The notes below the pieces were generated by a model. That model was given only the letters and a program-made list of their open reading frames with translations. It searched no databases and had not been told where the DNA came from. 64,000 nucleotides of DNA from Torymus aiolomorphi. Taxonomy: Eukaryota > Arthropoda > Insecta > Hymenoptera > Torymidae. Shown in pieces: positions 54,601 through 64,000 of the stretch. The DNA is taken from NCBI GenBank assembly GCA_036365515.1, contig CM070877.1:55402475-55466474 (forward strand), in the 5' to 3' direction. Made by a program: the position numbers and the translations under genes. Position 1 is the first letter of the stretch, and the number at the start of each line of letters is the position of its first letter.

Positions 54601-56329
54601 AACTTTCATTAAACATTATTATTTTTCATAACCTAATCGCATAAAATCTAATGAAAAAATAATATCAATTTTTCATTTTCGATTAATGCTTTTCCTCATT
54701 AAAGCTTTCAATCCCTTCGCTCATTCTAACGTCTTTAAAAACAAAAATCCAATTTTTATTTATACAAGAATGAAGCACTACATTGATATGGAAATAAATG
54801 ATTTTAACTTAATTAAGAATTAACTATTAATCTTTAATCGAAAGCTTGTTATTTAATTAAGAATTAACTTGTAGCGGTTATTGCTCTTTAATTAAGAAAC
54901 TGAATATTTTCATGTATGGTCCGGGATCGGGGAAAGAAACTGGTTTTCTTTTGGTTCGGAATATAATCAGGACAATGAAAAAATTCAGCAGATTTAAGGT
55001 AAAAAAATTATAATAGCTTCTGTCTTTATTATTCGGAGCTGTGGGCATATAATCAATTTAATCAACGATTTTCCGCAATGTGGGATTTGTCTCACTCATA
55101 TCAGGATAACTTCACTTCGTACGTGTACCTTGATATGTGAGTCAAGTCATACACGTACGAGAGAAAGGGTTCCCCAGGTGTGGGCAGGGCGTTCTGCAAA
55201 GCGGACTGATCTCGCATATCGCGCAATCAATCGCTCTCGCTAGCGCCACCCTACATATACCTCATGTGCGATCTAGGTGCCACACATCACACCGATTTTA
55301 TACATTATTATTCCTCACTCTCCGCGCAGGAAGATGGATTAAAGACATATACATGCATGCAGCTTGTTCATGGATGGCCGGCATCGTGACGTCACACGAT
55401 GTCGCCCGCCGCGCGAATTCGTGTTTATATCAACCGTCGGCCGGCCGTGTTTTGATTCTATGCTACAACTAAACTATATCCTATATCATCGTTAAAGCGT
55501 TTCTATCTCTACTAAATACTCGCGTACTAAACATTCTCTCATGTTGAATTTTACAAAATTTCCGTTTTAGTTATTTGTTAATGATTCTATTACTCAAATT
55601 TAATAATTAAATAAACTAAAAAATTATTGGCATCAGTTAATAACAATCGGTTAATTTATAAATAATCATACTGAAAATTATCTGTTTATGCTAACTAGAT
55701 AACTTATAATTTATTAATAAAGGGAATACGTAATAAATAGGAAATTATTAGTTACGTAACTAATTGTTTAAATATTACTTTAAACTCATCAATATAATAG
55801 CAAATTAATTTCTCTAATTTTGATGCCAGAATTAGGACTGTTACAATCTCAGGGTACCTGCGGGTTTTTCGACCGGCTGAGCACGTTTTTGAGATCTATT
55901 TCGGTTTATGACTACACTCTCAGATGCAGGAGATGATTTCCTCGCAATGTGATGGTACTTGCTGATTTTTTTACCAGTTAAGTCTGTTATTCGGCGAGAG
56001 GGAGAAGCTTGACGGGATGAAGACTATAAGAAAAGCAGCACATTGTGAAACACAACGAGCGCTTGAACGCAAAGCACCTTCGTCGTCCGCTGCTCACGTT
56101 TGTTCGCTGTCTCGATCTTGCACTGCTCGCTCCGACGGGATTCACCGTCGGCAACGCGTGCCTTCGTCGGCGATATTGATTCTTTGTTGCACCTATTCGC
56201 CCCTACTAGCTCTCATGTTGGATCAGATTGGCTAATCAGAAAATCTGAGACTAATCGTTGTCTCAATTGATTTATTATTAATATTTATATTCGCATGATA
56301 CATATAAATTTATTAATCCAATTTCCTTA
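54601..56329. other. AT-rich unique sequence, no gene seen
   Basis: Mostly AT-rich. A GC-richer island at about 55140-55450 has a 111-residue plus-strand frame and another at 56017-56235 has 72 residues. Neither shows a domain, splice pattern or conserved motif I can support. Confidence 0.5.
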
Positions 56330-58990
56330 ATACCATATTGAAAAATAAATTAATATGTAACCAAAATAGTTTATAAACTATATTCTATAACTAACTTTGA
56401 TTTGTAAAATATAAACAATGTATAACTTAGTGCCCAAAAATGGCTTCAACTTTTATTTCTTGCGAATCTCAAGAAATAGCGATTTGGACTGTTTCTTGAG
56501 ATTCTCAAGAAACAGTACAAAACCCGGTTTCTTGAAAAAGTAATTAATCAGTATCGACGTTTGCTTTTTGAAAATTGCTAAAAGTATATTATATTTAAAA
56601 TTATTCATTTAAAAATTAAGAAAATAATGAAAAATAATTGTTTAGTTATAAATACATTAGTACATTATACACCTAGGGCGTAAAATAATCAAGTGATGTA
56701 AGTGTAAAGTTTGCTACGTAGGATAGCGTGGGATTACGTATGGTATGGAAAAGAATAGTTTATAAACTACATTTTAACTTTCATTTTTCAAATATTTATG
56801 TTGAACAAAATAGTCGAAAAAAATAGCGTCAACTTCCATTTCTTTAGAATGTCAGGAAATAGCGTCAACTTCCATTTCTTGAGAATCACAAGAATTAGCG
56901 ATTTGGACTCTTAAGATTATCAATAAACGGAAGTCGATGCTGTTTATTGAGAAATTGAGTAAAGAGTGTGGATGTTTCTATATTGAAAATATGTTATATT
57001 TCAAATTATTAATTTATAGGTTAATACCATATTGAAAAATAAATTCATAAGTAATCAAATAGTTTATAAACTATTTTCTATAACAAACTTTGATGTGCCA
57101 AGTATTAACAGTGTACAATTTAGTCTCAAAAAATAGAGTCAACTTCCATTTCCTGATAATCTCAAGAAATAGCGGTTTGGATTGTTTCTTGAGATTCTGA
57201 AGAAACAGTCCAAAGCCCGGTTTTTTGAGAAAATCATTAATCAGTGTCGACGTTTGCTTTGTTAAAATTGCAAAATGTTTCTTATTTTTCCAATTATTAA
57301 TTTATAAATTAAGAAAATTGTTCAAAATAATTGTTTAGTTATAAATACATTAGTACAGTATGGAAAATAATCGAGTTATGTAAAGTAAAATTGGCTACGT
57401 AGGATAGCGTGGGATTACGTGTGGTATGGAAAAGAATAGTTTATAAACTATATTTTAACTTTCATTTTTCAAATATTTATGTTGAACAAATTAGTCTAAA
57501 AAAAAGGGGTCAACTTCCATTTCTTCAGAATCTCAGGAAATAGCGTCAACTTCCATTTCCTGAGAATCTCAGGAACTAGCGATTTGGACTATTAAGATTA
57601 TCAATAAATGGAAGTCGACGCGGTTTCTTAAGAAACTGAGTAAACAGTACGGACGTTTCTTTATTGAAAATATGTTATATTTCACATTATTAATTTATAG
57701 GTTAATACCATATTGGAAAATAAATTCATAAGCAATAAAATAGTTTATAAACTATTTTCGATAATTAACTTAGACGTGCCAAATACTAATGTTGTACAAC
57801 TTAGTCTCAAAAAATATAGTCAACTTCCATTTCTTGACAATCTCAAGAAATAGCGGTTTAAACCGTTTCTTGAGAATCTCAAGAAACAGTCAGAATCTCG
57901 GTTTATTCAGAATCTCATGAAACAGTGTTGTCGTTTATTGTTTTGAAACTACAAAAGGTTTCTTATTTTCCCAATTAGTAATTTATAAATTAAGGAAATA
58001 ATGAAAAATAGTTGTTTAGTTATAAATACATTAGTACATTATACACCTAGGGCATAAAATAATCAAGTAATGTAAGTGTAAAGTTGGCTACGTCGTATAG
58101 CGTGGGATTACGTGTGGTATGGAAAAGAATAGTTTATAAACTACGTTTTAACTTTCATTTTTCAAATATTTATGTTGAACAAATTAGTCTAAAAAAAGGC
58201 GTCAACTTCCATTTCTTTAGGATCTCAGGAAATAGCGTCAACATCCATATCTTGAGAATCTCAAGAATTAGCGATTTGGACTCTTAAGATTATCAATAAA
58301 CGGAAGTCGATGCTGTTTATTGAGAAACTGAGTAAACAGTGTGGATGTCTCTATATTGAAATTATGTTATATTTCAAATTATTAATTTATAGGTTAATAC
58401 CATGTTGAAAAATAAATTCATAAGTAATCAAATAGTTTATAAACTATTTTCTATAACAAACTTTGATGTGCCAAGTATTAACGGTGTACAACTTAGTCTC
58501 AAAATAATCAACTTCCATTTCTTGATAATCTCAAGAAATAGCGGTTTGGTCTGTTTTTTGAGAATCTCAAGAATCAGTCCAAAGTCCGGTTTCTTGAGAA
58601 AATCATTAATGAGTGCCGACGTTTGCTTTGTTAAAATTGCAAAATGTTTCTTATTTTCCCAATTAGTAATTTATAAATTAAGAAAATTATTTAAAATAAT
58701 TGTTTAGTTATAAATACATTAGTGCAGTATACACCTAGGGAGTAAAATAATCAAGTTATGTAAAGTAAAGTTCGCTACATAGGATAGCGTGGGATTACGT
58801 GTGGTATGGAAAAGAATAGTTTATAAACTACATTTTAACTTTCATTTTTCAAATATTTATATTGAACAAATTAGTCTAAAAAAAAGATGTCAACTGCCAT
58901 TTCTTCAGAATCTCAAGAAATAGCGTCAACTTCCATTTCTTGAGAATCTCAAGAATTAGCGATTTGGACTATTAAGATTATCAATAAGAG
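56330..58990 (+). repeat. ~690-bp tandem repeat, nearly four units
   Basis: gatagcgtgggattacgt or a variant occurs at about 56722, 57402, 58097 and 58782 (periods 680, 695 and 685). Each unit has two halves that resemble one another (gtcaacttccatttct, aatagcg, atagtttataaacta occur in both), so the unit is probably a dimer of an older ~345-bp repeat. The near-palindrome tttcttgagaatctcaagaa recurs. Confidence 0.85.
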
Positions 58991-58993
58991 CTC

Positions 58994-60007
58994 GTCTGAT
59001 AACGATCAATGTAACCGCGAGTCCAATACTATTACACTATGTAACAAGGGAGAAAAATCGCACTTCATTTTCGGAGGTGGGTTCACCCCCATATGTAACA
59101 TGTTTTGGACAAGAAAATCCCTTCTTTGGTGAAAGTTCATATCACGAACTCATTATTAGAAAGTTTGGTAAAACTTCAAGCGAAGTTTAGCTAAACCTTA
59201 TCAAAACCTTTAATAAAAAAAAACCTTGAACCTTTTCAACCTTTAACTTGGTCTAAACTTTCAATAAAATTTATGTAAACTTTTTCTAAACTTTATCTAA
59301 AGTTTGGCTGAACTTTATCCAAACTGTGTTTAAACTTTGTACAACGCTCGAAGTCTGGCTTAAAGTCTGGTTTAAAGTCTGTGTTGATGTCCGGCTTGAA
59401 TAATCTAGACTTCTATCGAAACTTCGAGCGACACTTTAAGCGAAACTTTCATCAAGACCTTGTAACTTTGTACAAACTTTGCTTACACTTTGTCCAAATT
59501 TTATCCAAACTTTATCTAAACTTTACCTAAACTTTGACTGAACTTTATCTAAACTGTGCATTAAGTTTATATAACGTTCGAAGTCTTGCTAAAAGTCTAG
59601 CTTGAAGCCATACATCAACCCAGATTTTAACCCAGAATTTAAGCCAGGCTTGGAGCGTTATACAAAGTTTATACAAAATTGGATAAAGTTGAGTCAAAGT
59701 TTAGACAAAGATTAGACAAAGTTTACATAAATTTTATAGAAAGTTTAGATGAAGTTAAAGGTTTGAAAGGTCAAAGGTTTTTTTTTATTAAAGGTTTTTA
59801 TAAGGTTTAGCTAAACTTCGCCTGAAGTTTTACCAAACATTGTAATAATGAGTTCGTGATATGAAGTTCCAACAAAGAAGGGACTTTCTTGTCCAAAACT
59901 TGTTACATATGGGAGTGAACCCACCTCCGAAAATGAAGAGCAAATTTTCTCCCTTGTTACATAGTGTAATAGTTTTGGACACGCTGTTACATTGATCGTT
60001 ATCAGAC
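58994..60007. mobile_element. 1014-bp foldback element
   Basis: The ends are GTCTGATAACGATCAATGTA and its complement. At least ~230 bp at each end are inverted copies (tacactatgtaacaagggag, ggaggtgggttcacccccat, ttagctaaacc). The centre is full of aaactttatct/aagtttag-type repeats in both orientations. There is no coding frame. It sits inside the last unit of the ~690-bp repeat. A 2-bp TC duplication is possible but not convincing. Confidence 0.75.
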
Positions 60008-60029
60008 TCAACCCAGCCTTATTTTTACA

Positions 60030-63000
60030 CGGATCGGAATCGATGGTCTTACGAAATACAAAAAGGAGCAAGAAATCCACGCGTCTGTTTCCACTACTTT
60101 GGACGTCTCTCAGCGAGACCGCTGGATTAATAAACTCGAGTACATACGAATATTCCGGTCATTCCGGAACATTCGTACACCCTTTTTGAAAGAGCTCGAA
60201 ATTTCTACTGTTAGATCTCTCCAACGAGATTCGTGGGTTTTCCTAATGGCGCTAATTACTGAAGAAACTCGCTTTCAGATATGGTAAAGACTGTGCAAAA
60301 GCATTTCGAGTGTGCCAAGAACAGCGTACTCGAGGCACGCGAGCGCGTGCGGCTGTTCATGCAGAGCTCAAAATGGCCTTACGCAATACAAAAAAGAGCA
60401 AGAAATCCACGCGATAGGTTCTACTACTTTGGGCGTCCCTCGGCGGGACCGCTCGACTGGTAAACTCCAGTGCGTACGACTGTTCCGGTGATTCCGGAAC
60501 ATTCGTACACTCTTTTTGAAAGAGCTCGAAATATCTGCTGATAGATCTCCCCAACGAGACCCGTGGGTTTTCCTAATTGCTCCAATGCGTGAGGAATCTC
60601 TTTTCAGATATGGTATAAACTATGCAAAATCTCTTCGAGCGTGCCAGTGTTCCGGTGATTCCAGAACATTCGTACACTATTTTTGAAAGAGCTCGAAATT
60701 TCTGCTGTTAGATCTCCCGAACGAGACCAGTGGGTTTTCCTAATTGCTCTGATGCGTGAAGAATCTCTCTTCAGATATGGCAAAGACTATGCAAAATCTC
60801 TTCGATCGTGCCAATAAAAGCGTACTCGAGGCACGCGACCGTGTGCAGCTGTTCAAGCAGAACCAAAAATGGTCTTACGCGATAGGAATGGAGCAAGAAA
60901 TCCACGCGATAGGTTCCACTAAGTACTTTGGGCGTCTCTCAGCGAGACCGCTCGACTATTAAACTCGAGTGCGTACAAATATTCCGGTGATTCCGGAACA
61001 TTCGTACAACCTTTTTAAAAGCGCTCGAAATTTTTGCTGTTAGATCTTCCCAACGCGACTCGATGGTTTACCTAATGTCGCTAATGCGTGAAGAATCTCG
61101 CTTTCGGATATAGTAAAGACTGTGCAAAAGCATTTCGAGTGTGCCAATAACTGCGTACTCGAGGCACGCGACCGCGTGCGGCTGTTCATTCAGAGCTGAA
61201 AATGGTCTTACGCAATACAAAAAGGAGCAAGAAATCCAAGCGATAGTTTCTACTACTTTGGGCGTCTCTCGGTAAGTCCGCTCGACTAGTAAACTAGAGT
61301 GCGTACGAATGTTCCGGTGATTCGGGAAATTCGTACACCCTTTTTAAAAGCGCTCGAAATTTCTGCTGTTTGATCTCCCGAAAGAGACTCGGTGATTCTC
61401 CTAATGGCGCTAATGCGTAAAGAATCTCGCTTTCAGATATGGTAAAGACTGTGCAAAAGCATTTCGAGTGTGCCAAGAATAGCGTACGCGAAGCACGCGA
61501 CCGCGTGTGGCTGTTCATGCAGAGCTGAAAATTGTTTTACGCAATAGAAAAAGGAGCAAGATATCCACGCATTAGGTTCTACTACTTTGCGCGTCTCCAA
61601 CTGCGAACACTCGACTAGTAAACTCCAGTTCGTACGAATATTTCGGTGATTCCGGAACTTTCGTACACCCTTTTTGAAAGAGCTCGAAATATCTGCTGTT
61701 CGATCTCCCGAAAGAGACTCGGTGATTCTCCTAATGGCGCTAATGCGTAAAGAATCTCGCTTTCAGATATGGTAAAGACTGTGCAAAAGCATTTCGAGTG
61801 TGCCAAGAATAGCGTACGCGAAGCACGCGACCGCGTGTGGCTGTTCATGCAGAGCTGAAAATTGTCTTACGCAATACAAAAAGGAGCAAGATATCCACGC
61901 ATTAGGTTCTATTACTTTGCGCGTCTCCAACCGTGACCACTCGCTAGTAAACTCCAGTTCGTACGAATATTCCGGTGATTCCGGAACTTTCATACACCCT
62001 TTTTGAAAGAGCTCGAAATATCTGCTGTTCGATCTCTCGAACGAGACCAGTGGGTTTTCCTAATTGCTCTGATGCGTGAAGAATCTCTCTTCAGATATGG
62101 CAAAGACTATGCAGAATCTCTTCGAGCCTGCCAGTAAAAGCGCACTTGATGTACGCGACCGCGTGCGGCTGTTCATGCAGAGCTGAAAATGGTCTTACGC
62201 AACACAAAAAGGAGCAAGAAATCCACGCGATAGGTTCTACTACTTTGAAAGTCTCTCGGCGGGACCGTTTGACTAATGAACTCGGGTGCGTACGAATGTT
62301 CCGGTGATTCCGGAACATTCGTACGCCATTCTTGAATAAGCTCGAAATTTCTGCTGTCCAATCTGTCTGATCATACTCGTCAACTTTCGTAATAACTCTT
62401 CTATGTGCAGAATGTTGCCTTCTCAGATGGCAAAGGCACAACAAAAGCATTTCGAGTGTGCACATTAACAGTGTACTGGAGGCACGCGGCTGCGTGCGGC
62501 TGTTCATGCAGAGCTGAAAATGGTCTTACGCAATACAAAAAGATGCAAGAAATCCACGTGATAGATTCCACTACGTACTTTTGGTGTCTCTCAGCGTGTC
62601 CGCTCGACTAGTAAACTCGAGTGCGTACGAATGTTCCGGTAATTGCAGAACATTTGTACACCCTTTTTGAAAGAGATCGAAATTTCTGCTTTGAGATCTC
62701 CCGAATGAGACTCGGTGGTTTTCCTAATGGCGCTAATGCGTGAAGAATCTCGCTTTCGGATATGGTATTGACTCTGCAAAAGCATTTCAAGTGTGCCGAT
62801 AACTACGTACTCGAGGCACGCGACCGCGTGCGGCTGTTCATGCAGAGCTGAAAATGGTCTTATGCAATATAAAAAGGAGCAAGAAATCTACGCGATAGGT
62901 TCTACTACTTTGGACGTCTCTCGGGGGACCGCTCAACTAATAAACTCCAGTGCGTACGAATGTTCCGGTGATTCCGGAACATTCGTACACCATTTTTGAA

Positions 63001-63170
63001 GGAGCTCGAAATTTCTTCTGTTAGATCTCCCCAACGCGACTCGGTGGTTAATGGTGCTAATGAATTAAGAATCTCGCTTCCAGATATGACACAGACTTTG
63101 CAAAAGCACTTCAAGTATGCCAATAACAGCGATCTCGCGGCACACTTTGGCATACGGGTGTTCCCACGGT
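60030..63170 (+). repeat. ~328-bp satellite, block 2, about ten units
   Basis: Same unit as 47700-49310, same orientation. The hairpin gtacgaatgttccgg/ccggaacattcgtac, intact or degenerate, occurs about ten times (near 60145, 60475, 60645, 60975, 61300, 61635, 61960, 62290, 62620 and 62955). One unit near 60640 is truncated to about 165 bp, and two neighbouring units (about 61380-62010) are almost identical, indicating recent amplification. Confidence 0.88.
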
Positions 63171-64000
63171 GCCGAAACATTGCTAGGCACGAGAAAAAGC
63201 CTCAAAAATCACGCTACAAAATTCATGCAATTTGTAGGCCAGACTCGCTCTTTATGAGGTTTTCGTAGAGTGAAATTAAATAAATTTTACTGTATCAAGA
63301 CTCGTATTCTTATTTTCGAAATGGAAATGAAGTCTATGCGCGCTTTCTCATAGAGTAAAAAACATACTTTAAATACTTCCGTTTTTCGGTACACTGGGCT
63401 ACATGATTTCATCTTTATTTTGGTGTACTTTTCTACAAGTACCAGACGAAAAATTTCTCCTTGCGAACTATTTGCGACTCTGTGAATTTTTTTATATTTT
63501 GGAGCACGGTTTATCTGCTTGAAGGTGCGTTTCCGGAAAAGCGATTTCGTTCCCAAATATTTTTCAAGACTGGACGGACGTTTTCTACAAGTAGCAGTTG
63601 AAATATTTTTCCTAACGAAGTATTAGCGACTCTGGTAATTTATTTATAGTTTGGAGAACGGTATGTCGGAATGAAGGGGCTTTTCCAGAAGAGCAATTTC
63701 GTTAACAATTTTTTTTTTTCAACACTGGAGGGACGTTTTGTATACGTACCAGTCGAAAAATTCTACCTTACGAAGTATTTGCTCCAGTCTACAAAAAAAT
63801 TGGGAACGAAATCGCTTTTGCGGAAAAGCCCCTTGAAGCCGAGATACCGTGCTAAAAAATATTTACAAATTCCCAGAGTCGCAAATACTTCGTTAGCAAT
63901 AATTTTGGGACTGGTATTTGTAATTCGGTTTTTTTTATCTTATCTGTTAGAGATATGCATAAAAATAAAAAAAACAACAAAATATGTTATTTCCCAAACG
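63171..64000. other. Repeat-derived tail, no gene seen
   Basis: Two or three direct copies of a ~165-bp unit (about 63420-63750: acgttttctacaagtagcag, gcgactctg, atttatag) are followed by an inverted partial copy at about 63790-63900 (gggaacgaaatcgcttttgc, cccagagtcgcaaatacttc). No frame of interest. Confidence 0.55.

Noticed and set aside
56330..58990. Heat-shock-element-like palindromes (tttcttgagaatctcaagaa)
   Set aside because: The nGAAnnTTCn spacing is not met; the palindrome is part of a tandem repeat with no adjacent gene.

Overview
This is arthropod (most likely insect) genomic DNA, dominated by virus-like mobile elements and tandem repeats. The grounds are short GT-AG introns (65-78 nt), TATA boxes followed about 30 nt later by TCAGT-type initiators, many microsatellites, and gene families typical of arthropod Polintons (Mavericks/adinto-like elements). 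I suspect Hymenoptera, but that rests on remembered family resemblance only. I see no clear host gene.

The central structure is a Polinton nested inside another Polinton. The outer element spans about 1650..39994. Its terminal inverted repeats (TIRs) lie at 1650-1857 and 39724-39994. Without the insert it would be about 19.4 kb. It encodes a proline-rich acidic protein, a basic proline-rich protein, two copies of a small conserved family (7443-8047 and 38844-39359), family-B DNA polymerase, an SSB-like protein, integrase with chromodomain, a coiled-coil protein, packaging ATPase, a phospholipase A2/core/protease fusion, minor capsid protein, a 48-aa basic protein, major capsid protein and a 51-aa candidate myristoylated protein. 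The inner element spans 9286..28235 (18,950 bp). It has TIRs of 835 and 1007 bp and a perfect 6-bp target duplication (TATAAA at 9280-9285 and 28236-28241), and it sits inside codon 308 of the outer polymerase gene. Its main genes lie head to tail on the minus strand, with gaps of 0-100 bp from the ATPase to the protease: polymerase, ATPase, basic core protein, conserved hypothetical, integrase, minor capsid, pVI/pX-like core protein, major capsid, small conserved family, protease. A three-exon gene lies upstream and two short plus-strand frames lie near the right TIR. The two elements come from different Polinton lineages: the proteins differ strongly and the gene organisation differs.

Both elements are decayed. 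The inner polymerase, protease, minor capsid, core and major capsid genes carry in-frame stops or frameshifts, and the polymerase YxDTDS motif reads YLDTNS. The outer element has a split and frameshifted polymerase, a frameshifted and internally deleted integrase, and a packaging ATPase whose Walker A lysine is asparagine. The inner integrase and ATPase, and the outer capsid proteins and PLA2/protease fusion, remain open.

The most unusual feature is at 3335-4860 in the left arm of the outer element. It is an array of eight copies of a two-hairpin module with compensatory base changes between copies, downstream of a strong-looking TATA/TCAGT promoter at 2900-2932 and with no good reading frame. 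I read it as a candidate structured non-coding RNA cluster.

The outer element sits in a large array of about 500-bp repeats built on a 12-bp minisatellite (1468-1649 and 39995-43605, with an inverted arm at 42930-43605). From 44 kb to the end the window is repeats: a 92-93-bp minisatellite (44200-45425), two blocks of a roughly 328-bp satellite carrying a 15-bp hairpin (47700-49310 and 60030-63170), a 538-bp repeat interrupted by a 1595-bp foldback transposon with a TA duplication (52115-53709), a roughly 690-bp repeat (56330-58990) and a 1014-bp foldback element (58994-60007).
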